Origin: CAYNHQ01 sp964397255
Lineage (GTDB): Bacteria; Bdellovibrionota_G; JALEGL01; DATDPG01
Assembly (NCBI GenBank): GCA_964397255.1
Contig: CAYNHQ010000007.1
Span: 115,781 to 179,780, forward strand
Reading direction: 5' to 3'
DNA length: 64,000 bases
The translations under genes were made by a program, and so were the position numbers. The notes below the pieces were generated by a model, which was not told where the DNA came from, ran no database searches, and saw nothing but the letters and a program-made list of their open reading frames with translations. Below are positions 18,726 through 28,723 of this stretch, in pieces; the first letter of the stretch is position 1, and the number at the start of each line of letters is the position of its first letter.

Positions 18726-20255
18726 GTGACTCAATCTCTTCCGATCCATAAACATCTTGCTAAGGGGGCCTTTGTTAACCTCCTGGGGGCGCTCGCCAAG
18801 GTGAGCCGCGCCGTATTTCTCATCGTTTTTTCGAGACTATTGGGAAGCGAACTATTTGGTCTATACATACTGGCGTTCTCGATTCAAGAAATCGTCGGAA
18901 AGATCGCCGTCCTCGGTTTCGATCAGGGAATGATGCGCCTGGCGGGGCACTTAAAGCATGAAGGGAGAGAAGATGAAATTCGCCAGGCGACGATGAAAGT
19001 CGTCCTCGTGGATGTGGTGGTAAGTTCTTTGGTGGCTTTGTTGTTTGCTTTTCTCTCGACGTGGATCGCCATTACATTTCTTCAAAAACCCACCCTCGCA
19101 TCGCCTCTTCGAAATTTTTGTTTTGGAATGCCTGCGGTATGCGTAACATCGATTTTTTGCTACTCCTACCGACCTACGCTCGACATGCGTTACGAGGTCT
19201 ACGTTCGTTCTCTGTGGGAGCCCCTCATTATATTGGTACTGGGTTATACGGCGGTGAAATTCAACATGGGCGTCGTCGGTATTGTGTACGCTCATAATCT
19301 TGCCGCGTTCGTCGCTATGCTCATCGCCTTTGGATTCTTTTCGAAACTATATCCTCGGTCGGAAAAGAAGGTTCTCGTGGATTGGAAATATCTTTGGAAT
19401 ACCAGTTTTCCGATGGGGAGCATGGAGCTGATCGCCATGTTCAAACAGCGTCTGGATCTAATGGTGATTGCCCGCTTGATGCCCCTTTCCAGTGTCGGGA
19501 TTTATGGGGCCATAGTGGAAATTGGAAATGCGCTTCGAAAAACCCGCGCGCTTTTCGATCCGATCCTCATGCCGATTGCGCAATTTCTGCACGCCCGAAA
19601 GGAAAGCGCGAAGCTCAATGAAAACCTCGCTCTGGCGGTCCGATGGGTCACGGTTCCCGCATTTGGAATGCTTGGCCCGATGCTGATCGTTCCCGAAGCC
19701 ATCCTCCATCTTTTTGGCGAAGGATTTGTGGAGGGTGGACTCCCTCTCGCTATTTTCGCCGTGGGGCAGATTTTCTGGGTGTCCTTAGGATTGATGGAAA
19801 GTGTCTTGGCGATTACTGGCTTTGCCTATGTTACGTTGGTTAATTCTTTGGTCCTCGTGACGGGAAACTTCATCTTACTTTGCCTATTCATTCCCCGCTG
19901 GGGGCTCACGGGAGCTGCCACAGCCACCAGTATTTCGTTCATTTTGGTCACGATCTGGCGTCTCGTTCAGGGAAAGAAATTGCTCGGCATCTGGCCCTTC
20001 CACCGGTCTCAACTTGGTCCTCTTGCTGCATTCTGCATCGCGCTTTTAGGCGGTGCGATTAGTCGCGCCGTACTTTCCGCCGATTCACTTCGCCTCCAAA
20101 TCGTCTCGGGCGGCGTTTTCGTCACCATCTATGGAATCGCCCTACTCTTCCTTCGCCGCGCCGGAAGCGGACGGGGTGGACGAGAGGCGCGGAACGGGCT
20201 AGAAGAAAGTGATGGAAAGAGCTTCGGCGCGGCCTCGCGTCCTCATTCTAAATAG
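18726..20255 (+). CDS. Polysaccharide flippase (Wzx/MVF-type)
   Basis: The 509-residue membrane protein has about 12-14 hydrophobic helices spread along its length and opens with GAFVNLLGALAKVSRAVFLIVFSRLLG, cut here by convention to the typical start GAFVNLLGALAKVSRA. This is the standard first helix of oligosaccharide flippases. Such proteins translocate lipid-linked sugar units across the inner membrane. It starts at GTG. The last 47 bases overlap the glycosyltransferase gene in another frame. The C-terminal tail (GSGRGGREARNG) is soluble and low in complexity. Confidence 0.85.
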   Translation: MTQSLPIHKHLAKGAFVNLLGALAKVSRAVFLIVFSRLLGSELFGLYILAFSIQEIVGKIAVLGFDQGMMRLAGHLKHEGREDEIRQATMKVVLVDVVVSSLVALLFAFLSTWIAITFLQKPTLASPLRNFCFGMPAVCVTSIFCYSYRPTLDMRYEVYVRSLWEPLIILVLGYTAVKFNMGVVGIVYAHNLAAFVAMLIAFGFFSKLYPRSEKKVLVDWKYLWNTSFPMGSMELIAMFKQRLDLMVIARLMPLSSVGIYGAIVEIGNALRKTRALFDPILMPIAQFLHARKESAKLNENLALAVRWVTVPAFGMLGPMLIVPEAILHLFGEGFVEGGLPLAIFAVGQIFWVSLGLMESVLAITGFAYVTLVNSLVLVTGNFILLCLFIPRWGLTGAATATSISFILVTIWRLVQGKKLLGIWPFHRSQLGPLAAFCIALLGGAISRAVLSADSLRLQIVSGGVFVTIYGIALLFLRRAGSGRGGREARNGLEESDGKSFGAASRPHSK

Positions 20256-21459
20256 CTGCGTGAACGGCGGTGGCGCGGGGAGGAGTCTCGTGGCTTACCT
20301 CGAACATGAAGCGGAATCGATTGATCCCATTGTCGTAATGCCAGAGGCGGGCGTCATTGCCGAACAATTGAATCATGGCGAGCAAATCATTTATGTTCCC
20401 GAGTTTGTCGAGCGAGTTCAACGAAGTTCGTATCCCTTCTTCAATCGACTGGGGATTCGATGGCTCAACACCGTAGCGGGAGGAATTGGCCTTTTGGTGG
20501 CCATGCGAAAGATTCGAAGACTCGCCGCGCGGTTAAAGCCCGATGTCATTTATTGCAACCATATGCTTGCTAAGCCGGTTGGAGCGTATGTGGGGAGCCA
20601 GCTTGGAATACCCGTCGTTTTTCATGCCAGAAATATTCACGTTCACTGGCTCGGCCGGGCTTGCTATCAATGGCTCGGAAGGCTCAAATCTACCAAACTG
20701 GTGATTTGCAATTCCAATGCGTCGGCTGAACCCTATGCTGTTTATAGCGCGGAAAAAATCCGTGTGGTTTCCAACTTCATCGATCTTCGAAACTTCAATC
20801 GCTCCGATATCGTTCCTCGACTTCATGACGAATTTCAGATTCCGAAAAACGCCCTGGTCATTGGGTATCTTGGCCGGATATTAAAAAAGAAGGGAATTGA
20901 CGTCCTCATCCGATCCTTTGCGAAAGTGCATTCCCGAGTTCCGAACTCGTACCTCGTTTTGGTAGGCGATAATGACGGAGGACTGCATCGAAATATGCGT
21001 GCCGAATACGAGGAACTTGCTCGATCTTTGGGAGTGGGCGGCCAAACCATCTTCACCGGATTTCAACCCGACATTCGACCCTATGTGGCCGACTTTGACA
21101 TTCTTTCACTCCCTTCAGTGGAGCCGGAATCTTTCGGAAGAGTGTTAATTGAAGCCATGTCGTTGGGCATTCCGGCTGTGATCTCCGCACATGGGGGAGC
21201 CAAAGAAGTGGTATCGAATGGCGTCAACGGCCTGTGGGCCACGCCGGGAAATGTCGAAGAGTTAGCCAGCGCTTTGGAGCAACTTCTCGTAAATCCGGAA
21301 CTCCGTCAGCGACTGGGAAACCAGGGAGCTATTGATGTTCGCCGGCGCTACGATGGAACCACGCTTTCTCGTCAAATCACGTCGCATCTCTACGAGGCTG
21401 CTCGCCGATCCATGATACCGAGTGTAACTGTTCTTCGCTCGCGCGCAGCCGGCGGATGA
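20212..21459 (+). CDS. Glycosyltransferase, GT4 type
   Basis: This is a GT-B fold enzyme. The N-terminal acceptor domain carries the glycine-rich loop NGGGAGRSLVAYLE. The C-terminal donor domain has VIGYLGRILKKKGIDVLI and the family E-x7-E motif in EPESFGRVLIEAMSLGIPAV. It would transfer a sugar from a nucleotide-sugar donor to a lipid-linked or extracellular glycan. ATG 20212 is preferred over GTG 20209. The overlap with the flippase gene supports a joint role in surface polysaccharide assembly. Confidence 0.88.
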   Translation: MERASARPRVLILNSCVNGGGAGRSLVAYLEHEAESIDPIVVMPEAGVIAEQLNHGEQIIYVPEFVERVQRSSYPFFNRLGIRWLNTVAGGIGLLVAMRKIRRLAARLKPDVIYCNHMLAKPVGAYVGSQLGIPVVFHARNIHVHWLGRACYQWLGRLKSTKLVICNSNASAEPYAVYSAEKIRVVSNFIDLRNFNRSDIVPRLHDEFQIPKNALVIGYLGRILKKKGIDVLIRSFAKVHSRVPNSYLVLVGDNDGGLHRNMRAEYEELARSLGVGGQTIFTGFQPDIRPYVADFDILSLPSVEPESFGRVLIEAMSLGIPAVISAHGGAKEVVSNGVNGLWATPGNVEELASALEQLLVNPELRQRLGNQGAIDVRRRYDGTTLSRQITSHLYEAARRSMIPSVTVLRSRAAGG

Positions 21460-24204
21460 TTACTTTGGGGCCTCGCCTTCTTCTCGAATAATTTCTCGAA
21501 TCAAGCGTTCCAAAGGTGGGCGCTTTAGTTCAGGACGTTCACCCGGCTTTGTCGGGTCGACCTTTACGATGGCTCCCTCCTCCGGATGGAAATCATCGAT
21601 GGTATCGCGTGGATTCATCCGACCCGTGGACGTGGGTCGCGAACCGATCTTTCGATTTTCAATAAGAATTCTCGAAATGATTCTGCCATTCGCCTCCGCA
21701 CGCGCATCGACATTTTGAACCAATTCTCGACTCCCTCGATAGGCCAATGTCTTGACAGCGAGATCGCTTACTGAAGGAACATCACTCCGAATCGCTTTGG
21801 CAAATAACCACGCCAGATTCTCCATCGGAATTTCTTGTGAATTGAGCCGAGAAAGCAAGAATCCCACAAAATTTTCCTTCGATTTTTCAATTTGCTTTGT
21901 CGACCCGTTGAGACTTTGGGGAGTCTCGTTGAGCTGCGATTCAAATTGGCTCAACGCTTCTGTGGAGGCCAGCATGATATCGCGCATCAGCAAGGCTCGA
22001 TTGTTTACCCGAAACTCCTTTGTCTCTTGGGCCAATTGAACCGTTGCCAGGTCTGCTCCCGCTTTATTGGCTTCGGCAAATAGGAGGTGAACTTTACGAA
22101 GTAAATCTCGTTCATCGGGTGTCAACGAATCGTTCAAATCGCTTTTGATCCACACCAGGACCGCCTTTCCCATATTTTCGTAAATTTCCATAAACTCTGA
22201 ATCTCCCGCCCAAGCTGCTCCAATTGTTCGCCGCGGGGGAGCTTTGGGAAGAAGATCGAGGCCCGCTTTTAACGCGCCTTCAATTTCGTGGCCGCCCACG
22301 CTCACAAAGACCGGTTTATACCCTATGCTATCAGAGGCCGAATGAAGTGCCTTTTCGATTTGTGATCTTCGCTCATCATCCATATCGAACACCAAGATCT
22401 GTTGGGTGGAGAGAGCCTTTGCCGTTTCGAGTATCAACTGCGCCTGCGCAGCCAGTGCCTTTTCATTGTAAAGCACCGATTCATGAATGAGTTCAAACAG
22501 ACTGTTTTTCTTGATTCGTTGGCGGGCTGATTCGGGGGTCCTTCCTCTTACCACTGCATAAACCAATTGAAACCCTTGCGACTCAATGAGGTCGAATCTC
22601 TTTTCAATGTTTTCAAATCGGTCGCCCGAGTTCAATTTGGCGTTGTCGACGTTTTCGTCCAACGGAATAATCGCAATGGCCTCGGAATACGGCCTGGATT
22701 GAGCAGTCGTTCTGGGTAATTCTCCCGACGGGCTTGCTGCCTTCTCCCCCTTTTTCCAGGATCGAATGATTTGGGCGAGCTTACGATATGGGGATGAGCT
22801 GGCTTGCTCCATTCGATCGACCGCACTCTTTAATTTTTCCGAGAGACCCTCCGGTAACGAAGTCTGGCTGAACGTCCAAAAGGGTTCGTAAATCATCCAG
22901 GCCGTGTCGACATTCCTCACCTTCTCTCCAACGACACGAACAAAATCGACAAAAGCTTCCTTGGCAACGGCCGAGTGATGATTGCTTTTCAATACTTTTT
23001 CAATGTAATCATGCAGAAACTTCCGAAGTTTCTCTCTCTCTTCCAGGTCGCCGGTCGTCCCAATGATGGCTGCTCGATCGAGAACCGATTGAGTGAGCGC
23101 ATCGCAATATTTCAACATATTTTCATCGGATTCCGTTTCGGCCCGCTTGACCAATTCCGCAAGATACGGTTCTCCGACATCTCCCATCATGATTCTTGCC
23201 CGAATCGCGGCCGCTTCCACATCCATGGGCTCTCTTTCCCCATTCGGGGGAAGTTGACTCATTCGGATGACTTCTCTCACGACATTTATGAAGCGTCCCT
23301 GCCCTAGTTCATGACTCATCGAACTTAGCGCCAATCCAGCGGTGTCGAGAATTGCAACCTTCAAAGGGGGAGGCAGATCTTGCACCTCGGCCGACCAAAG
23401 AAAATCGGTAAGTTGTACGACCGCAAGATCGGGATTCATGGCGGCAAAATAATCTTTCGCTTTTTCGGAACCATTGAATTGCATTCCATTTGTTTTCTTA
23501 ATGACCGGCATGAGATGAGCTTCTTGAATTTTCTTTCGGATTTCTTCCCACGTCTCAGAAACGCGCAGGAGTTCGTCAGCCGTATAACGATCTCCAGATA
23601 CAAGAAGGGAAAGGTCTCGTTTTCCGCGATTCTTGAGTTGGCTTACAAGGTAGGAAGCGGAAATCATTCCGAGAGCTTGGCGATGGCTTTCTGTTTTATA
23701 TTTCGTGATCCACATCCAATTGATATCGCGAGAGAAGGAAAAGAATTGAACCGCCCAATATCTTGTGGCTTCGCCTTTGGATCGATCAAATAATTGAATG
23801 AGCGAAAGCTGTGCGCTCGCGCGAAGGCTGGCCTGTCCTTCGTTGGAGAGGTCTTTCATCGCAAGATCGCAAATTCGAGCAAACGAGCCTTCCAGGAGAC
23901 CCACAATGACTTCGCGAGGAGAACCACGAAGGACGAGATGAAGCTCATATAAAAGCCGCAAATGATAATCGGTCAGGCCGATTGGACTCTGCCGATCTTG
24001 CTCCATAGCAGCCTTTACCAAAGTGGAAATTCGCGCCGCATTTTCAGATTGTGAAGCAGCTTTTATGACCGCCTGCATATCGGCTTCTTCCCCGCTTTGA
24101 ATGGCCCGGCGGATCAAAGCGGAAGGGTCCTCCTGGGCATAAGACAAGGAAACCGCCAAGAGCAGAAAAAGCGGGACCAAAAATAGGGTTGAAAGTGTTT
24201 TCAT
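21460..24204 (-). CDS. Large exported protein of unknown function
   Basis: This 914-residue protein opens with a Sec signal peptide (TLFLVPLFLLLAVSLSYAQ). The mature part is mostly helical and reads like irregular alpha-solenoid (HEAT/TPR-like) units, for example DLAMKDLSNEGQASLRASAQ and VSDLAVKTLAYRGSRELV. No catalytic motif is recognised. The C-terminus is proline and charge rich. It ends one base past the convergent glycosyltransferase gene, with no room for separate terminators. The periplasmic or outer-surface location is inferred from the signal only. Confidence 0.7.
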   Translation of the reverse strand: MKTLSTLFLVPLFLLLAVSLSYAQEDPSALIRRAIQSGEEADMQAVIKAASQSENAARISTLVKAAMEQDRQSPIGLTDYHLRLLYELHLVLRGSPREVIVGLLEGSFARICDLAMKDLSNEGQASLRASAQLSLIQLFDRSKGEATRYWAVQFFSFSRDINWMWITKYKTESHRQALGMISASYLVSQLKNRGKRDLSLLVSGDRYTADELLRVSETWEEIRKKIQEAHLMPVIKKTNGMQFNGSEKAKDYFAAMNPDLAVVQLTDFLWSAEVQDLPPPLKVAILDTAGLALSSMSHELGQGRFINVVREVIRMSQLPPNGEREPMDVEAAAIRARIMMGDVGEPYLAELVKRAETESDENMLKYCDALTQSVLDRAAIIGTTGDLEEREKLRKFLHDYIEKVLKSNHHSAVAKEAFVDFVRVVGEKVRNVDTAWMIYEPFWTFSQTSLPEGLSEKLKSAVDRMEQASSSPYRKLAQIIRSWKKGEKAASPSGELPRTTAQSRPYSEAIAIIPLDENVDNAKLNSGDRFENIEKRFDLIESQGFQLVYAVVRGRTPESARQRIKKNSLFELIHESVLYNEKALAAQAQLILETAKALSTQQILVFDMDDERRSQIEKALHSASDSIGYKPVFVSVGGHEIEGALKAGLDLLPKAPPRRTIGAAWAGDSEFMEIYENMGKAVLVWIKSDLNDSLTPDERDLLRKVHLLFAEANKAGADLATVQLAQETKEFRVNNRALLMRDIMLASTEALSQFESQLNETPQSLNGSTKQIEKSKENFVGFLLSRLNSQEIPMENLAWLFAKAIRSDVPSVSDLAVKTLAYRGSRELVQNVDARAEANGRIISRILIENRKIGSRPTSTGRMNPRDTIDDFHPEEGAIVKVDPTKPGERPELKRPPLERLIREIIREEGEAPK

Positions 24205-24269
24205 GCGACTTCCCTATTGAGCAAACCGTATGCCGTCGAATTCACATCTAACCATATGTAATAATTGAT

Positions 24270-25136
24270 CTATTTTGTAAGGCACTGAGGGTTTGGCGAG
24301 GCAACTTCGTCCCTTTGGGACATCACCTCCAAAGCTTCGTCCAAGCGAATGATTTCGAGACCTTTGGCTCGAATTCCCTCGATCATTGGAGGGAGAGCTT
24401 TTACGACTGAATCCCTCTGCCCCGGACTCCTAGAAAGGAATCCGTCATGCATCAATATAATGTCCCCCCCACGGGCCTTTTCTAAGAGGCGACCCAGCAG
24501 TTCCTGCGGAGGCGGATTTTGAACATCGAACAGGGGATAGGAAAATCCGATGAGTTTCACTCCCATTTTCCCCGCCACACGCGCCACTTTCGCACTTTTG
24601 TAACCTTTGGGACAACGGAGCCATGGCGTTTTGACTCCTGTGGCCTGTTCAATTGCTTCCATACCTTTGCGAATTTCTTTTTCAATCTCTTTACGACTGA
24701 GCCAAGGGAGAGGACGATGACTTTCGGTATGGTTCGCGATGAGATGTCCACGCCGGACGATCTCCTTCGCGGTTTCCGGATGGGCTCGAACATTTTCTCC
24801 AATACAAAAAAAAGTGCCCTTCACGCTGTAACGATCGAGCACATCCAGAACCTCCTTTGTGTATGGAATCGAAGGTCCGTCATCGAAAGTAAACACCACA
24901 TTTCGTTTGGAAGGAATGCGGACCCACGCACGCGACAAAAGATTTACTCCCGGCACCATGACATCAAAAAGAAAAACGACGGCGTATAAAAAAAGCGACA
25001 ACACGACGAAGTTCGCCACCCAGGAATAGGGCTCCGGAAGCGCACTGGCGCCAAAAAGGAGCACGGCCAAGCCTCCCATTAAGGGGAGCGCTATCCTTGC
25101 CAACTTGGGGCCGATATGTGAGAAAGCCTGCCGCAT
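24270..25136 (-). CDS. Polysaccharide deacetylase (NodB homology)
   Basis: Two N-terminal membrane helices (about residues 12-65) anchor a NodB-type domain outside the cytoplasm. Catalytic motifs are visible: TFDDGPS with the Asp base and metal Asp, HTESHRPL with the two metal His residues, WLRCPKG and ILMHDG. The family removes N- or O-acetyl groups from peptidoglycan, chitooligomers or exopolysaccharide. The ATG at 25136 lies over the UvrA start on the other strand; a Met 19 codons further in (about 25079) would leave room for promoters. Longer upstream readings are antisense to uvrA and were not used. Confidence 0.85.
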   Translation of the reverse strand: MRQAFSHIGPKLARIALPLMGGLAVLLFGASALPEPYSWVANFVVLSLFLYAVVFLFDVMVPGVNLLSRAWVRIPSKRNVVFTFDDGPSIPYTKEVLDVLDRYSVKGTFFCIGENVRAHPETAKEIVRRGHLIANHTESHRPLPWLSRKEIEKEIRKGMEAIEQATGVKTPWLRCPKGYKSAKVARVAGKMGVKLIGFSYPLFDVQNPPPQELLGRLLEKARGGDIILMHDGFLSRSPGQRDSVVKALPPMIEGIRAKGLEIIRLDEALEVMSQRDEVASPNPQCLTK

Positions 25137-27990
25137 GGAACCGGGCTTTATATTCGTTAAAGGGGCAAAACAACACAATTTAAAAGGGATTGATGTTCGC
25201 ATCCCTCGGAACAAGCTGGTGGTGATCACCGGAATTTCCGGTTCAGGTAAGTCTTCGCTTGCCTTCGACACGATTTATGCCGAAGGACAAAGGCGTTATG
25301 TGGAATCGCTTTCCGCGTACGCCCGCCAATTCCTCGAGCAAATGGAAAAGCCCGATGTGGAGTCGATTGAAGGGCTCTCTCCCGCCATTTCCATTGAGCA
25401 GCGAAGCGCCTCCCGCAACCCTCGTTCCACCGTCGGAACGATTACAGAGATTTACGATTATATGCGTCTCCTCTTCGCCCGCATCGGGAAGCCCCATTGC
25501 TATAAGTGCGGCAAGCCGATTGCGGCTCAGTCGGCCACGCAAATTGTCGATCAAATTTTAGATTCCCCGGAAGGCACGAAGATCAATCTCCTCGCTCCGA
25601 TCGTTCGAGGAAGAAAAGGGGAATATCAAAAAGAGCTTTCGAGATTACAAAAAGAGGGATTTACGCGCGTTCGCGTTGACGGCGAAACGGTTGAACTGGG
25701 TTCCCCCATTAAAATGGATAAGAACCTGAAACATTCGATTGAAGTTTATATCGATCGCATAATTGTAAAAGAATCGATTCGAAAGCGCCTTGCGGATTCT
25801 GTGGAAACCGCGCTCAAGATTGGCGACGGTCTGGCTCTCGTCCAAACCGTAAAAGGCTCTTCTTCGGAAGAAACTCTCTACTCCGAAAAATTCGCCTGCC
25901 CCGATTGCGGGGTTTCCTATCCTGAAATCACGCCCCGAATGTTTTCGTTTAATAATCCCTATGGGGCCTGTCCGGAGTGCGGCGGCCTGGGTTCGAAAAG
26001 CTTTCTCGACCCTGCCTTGATCGTCCCGAATGAAAACCTTTCGCTGCGGGAGGGGGCGATCGCTCCCTGGCAAAGCCGATGGTCATTCTTTCATTATCAA
26101 ACCCTCGATTCGCTGGGAAGGCATTACGGCTTCGATCTCCATACTCCCTGGAAGAAACTTTCGAAGAAATTTCAGCAGCTCATTCTTCATGGAAGTGGGA
26201 GTGAAAAGATCAAATTCAAATACGACATGGAAGAGAGCAAATACAGCACGGAAAAACCCTTTGAAGGGGTGATCCCGAGCCTCATGCGAAGGTATCGCGA
26301 GACCGACTCGGAAGAATTTCGAGAAGAACTCGAAACCAAATACATGGGAAGAGTTCCCTGTCCCGAATGCAAGGGGGCTCGGCTCCGGCGAGAATCACTC
26401 TTTATCAAAGTCGGTGATCGGTCGATCGCCGAGATATCGGCGCTTACGATCGATCGCGCTTATTCTTTTTTTCAACATCTTGAATTATCGAAAAGAGATC
26501 GGGATATTGCGGAGAAAGTACTCCGAGAAATTCATGATCGCCTGGCGTTTCTGATGAATGTCGGGCTGGAATATCTGAACTTGGATCGAACAGCGGGAAC
26601 CCTTTCCGGAGGGGAGGCGCAGCGAATTCGTCTGGCCACACAAATCGGCTCGGGGCTGGTGGGGGTTCTTTACATCCTCGATGAGCCATCCATCGGTCTT
26701 CACCAGCGCGACAACGATCGGCTTCTGGCGACACTCAAACATCTTCGCGACATGGGGAATACGGTCCTCGTCGTCGAGCACGACCAAGATACGATTCTCG
26801 CTTCCGATTATATTTTCGATCTAGGTCCCGGAGCGGGTCGACATGGGGGCCAAATTGTAGCCGAAGGAACCCCACAAGAAATCGCAAAAAACTCGGCTTC
26901 ACTCACGGGTCAATATTTGTCGGGTATCCGGTCGATCCCACTCCCGACCAAACGAAGGGAGAGAGGGAAAGCGAATTTGAGACTTGTGGGTGCACGTGCC
27001 AACAATCTGAAAGAGATTACGGCCGAATTTCCCCTGGGGCTCTTCACGTGTGTGACAGGCGTCTCCGGCTCCGGGAAATCCACACTGGTCGTGGACACTC
27101 TCTTTCCTCTCTTGAAGCAACATCTTTATCAATCCAAAGATTCGGCTGGTTCCGTGAGTAAGATTGAGGGGCTGGGTTTCGTCGACAAGGTGATCGACAT
27201 CAATCAGTCTCCCATCGGGAGAACACCTCGATCGAATTCGGCCACGTACACCGGCGCATTTACTTTTATTCGGGAACTTTTCGCCGAAATCCCCGAGGCC
27301 AAAATGCGGGGATACAAACCGGGACGTTTTTCCTTCAATGTGAAAGGGGGACGGTGCGAGAGCTGCTCGGGAGATGGGATCCTCCGAATTGAAATGCATT
27401 TTCTCCCCGATGTGTATGTCACGTGCGAAACATGCCACGGCTCACGTTATAATCGGGAAACGCTGGACATCCTTTATAAGGGCAAATCTATCGCGGATGT
27501 TTTGAATATGACGGTGCGCGAAGCCACGGATTTCTTCGCGAATATTCCGTCCATTCGGGAGAAACTGACAACGCTGGATGAAGTGGGTGTGGGGTACGTT
27601 ACGCTCGGTCAATCCGCCACGACCCTTTCCGGGGGCGAAGCACAACGAATCAAACTCGCCAAGGAGCTTTCCAAACGTTCGACAGGAAAGACGGTTTTCA
27701 TATTGGATGAGCCAACCACTGGCCTTCATTTTGAGGATATTCGAAAACTGTTAGATGTTTTAAACCGCTTGGCCGATCAGGGGAATACGGTGATTGTGAT
27801 CGAACACCATCTGGATGTCATTAAAACCGCCGACTGGATTATCGACCTGGGCCCGGAAGGAGGAGAACAAGGGGGCCAAATTATCGTGGCCGGCACGCCT
27901 GAAACGGTGGCCGAGCATCCCAAGTCCTACACCGGTCAATACCTTTCTCCCTTTCTCCACCCGCAACCCCGCCGTGCCCGAGCCACATAA
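25135..27990 (+). CDS. uvrA: UvrABC excision nuclease subunit A
   Basis: UvrA is the ATP-dependent DNA damage sensor of nucleotide excision repair. The protein opens with FIFVKGAKQHNLKGIDVRIP and Walker A GISGSGKSS. The first zinc module is FACPDCGVSYPE with ACPECGG. The two ABC signatures are LSGGEAQRIRLATQ and LSGGEAQRIKLAKE, each followed by Walker B (ILDEPSIGL, ILDEPTTGL). The second Walker A is GVSGSGKST, and the second zinc finger uses RCESCSG and TCETCHG. About 951 residues is the normal length. ATG 25135 is chosen because it places the conserved N-terminus at residue 3. Confidence 0.97.
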   Translation: MEPGFIFVKGAKQHNLKGIDVRIPRNKLVVITGISGSGKSSLAFDTIYAEGQRRYVESLSAYARQFLEQMEKPDVESIEGLSPAISIEQRSASRNPRSTVGTITEIYDYMRLLFARIGKPHCYKCGKPIAAQSATQIVDQILDSPEGTKINLLAPIVRGRKGEYQKELSRLQKEGFTRVRVDGETVELGSPIKMDKNLKHSIEVYIDRIIVKESIRKRLADSVETALKIGDGLALVQTVKGSSSEETLYSEKFACPDCGVSYPEITPRMFSFNNPYGACPECGGLGSKSFLDPALIVPNENLSLREGAIAPWQSRWSFFHYQTLDSLGRHYGFDLHTPWKKLSKKFQQLILHGSGSEKIKFKYDMEESKYSTEKPFEGVIPSLMRRYRETDSEEFREELETKYMGRVPCPECKGARLRRESLFIKVGDRSIAEISALTIDRAYSFFQHLELSKRDRDIAEKVLREIHDRLAFLMNVGLEYLNLDRTAGTLSGGEAQRIRLATQIGSGLVGVLYILDEPSIGLHQRDNDRLLATLKHLRDMGNTVLVVEHDQDTILASDYIFDLGPGAGRHGGQIVAEGTPQEIAKNSASLTGQYLSGIRSIPLPTKRRERGKANLRLVGARANNLKEITAEFPLGLFTCVTGVSGSGKSTLVVDTLFPLLKQHLYQSKDSAGSVSKIEGLGFVDKVIDINQSPIGRTPRSNSATYTGAFTFIRELFAEIPEAKMRGYKPGRFSFNVKGGRCESCSGDGILRIEMHFLPDVYVTCETCHGSRYNRETLDILYKGKSIADVLNMTVREATDFFANIPSIREKLTTLDEVGVGYVTLGQSATTLSGGEAQRIKLAKELSKRSTGKTVFILDEPTTGLHFEDIRKLLDVLNRLADQGNTVIVIEHHLDVIKTADWIIDLGPEGGEQGGQIIVAGTPETVAEHPKSYTGQYLSPFLHPQPRRARAT

Positions 27991-28723
27991 CCCGACTCTT
28001 ATCGATCACATCACTTCTTCCATTCGATGGATCATGGGAGGGACTTTTTTTCTGTTCGGGACGATCCTTCTTTTTCCCGCGTCCTATTTTCTTTCGCCCA
28101 AAGAAGTAGATCCTCTGATTCATTGGATTTGTCGCGCTATCGTGCTTGCGGCGGGCGTGAACCTGCGCGTTCATGGGATCGAAAAACTCCACACCCATCA
28201 GACCTATATTTTTGTTTTCAATCACATCAACCAGTTTGATCATTTCTTTCTCGGAGCGGCGACTTCTCATGCCATTCGAGGCATCGAACACGAAAAACAT
28301 TTTTGTTACCCAATTTACGGACCACTGATTCGCCGGATCGGGCAGATTTCCGTTCCCCCCCGTGGAGATACCGCTCGAGCTATTGAGGGAATGGAAAAAG
28401 CGAAGGAGAAACTGGAAAAGGGAATTTCGATCGCTATCGCACCGGAAGGGACACGCTCTCCCGACGGCAAGTTGCAAGATTTCAAAAAAGGAGCTTTTCA
28501 TCTGGCCGTATCTACACAAACTCCTATTGTCCCCTGCGTTTTGGTGGGCGCCTATGCTTTCAACCGCAAGGGAGATTGGCATGTGTATCCAGGCCGCATT
28601 GACATTTATTTTGAAGATCTAGTTTCCACACAGGGGCTTACGGAAAACGATGTCACCCCGCTCCGCGATCAAATTCGAAAAACCATCTTGAATCGGCTCA
28701 TTCGAGAAGGGGAAGAAAACTAA
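27974..28723 (+). CDS. plsC: 1-acylglycerol-3-phosphate acyltransferase (PlsC family)
   Basis: The NHx4D catalytic motif is NHINQFD, and the glycerol-phosphate binding motif EGTRS follows about 90 residues later, together with FKKGAFHLA. The N-terminus has one or two membrane helices (GGTFFLFGTILLFPASYF). The enzyme makes phosphatidate for phospholipid synthesis at the inner membrane. The GTG at 27974 overlaps the end of uvrA by 17 bases; ATG 28034 is an alternative. It converges with the GGDEF gene, sharing 4 bases at the stops. Confidence 0.87.
   Translation: MPEPHNPTLIDHITSSIRWIMGGTFFLFGTILLFPASYFLSPKEVDPLIHWICRAIVLAAGVNLRVHGIEKLHTHQTYIFVFNHINQFDHFFLGAATSHAIRGIEHEKHFCYPIYGPLIRRIGQISVPPRGDTARAIEGMEKAKEKLEKGISIAIAPEGTRSPDGKLQDFKKGAFHLAVSTQTPIVPCVLVGAYAFNRKGDWHVYPGRIDIYFEDLVSTQGLTENDVTPLRDQIRKTILNRLIREGEEN

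Noticed and set aside
27881..28582. Long antisense open frame opposite plsC
   Set aside because: Shadow of a gene with clear catalytic motifs.
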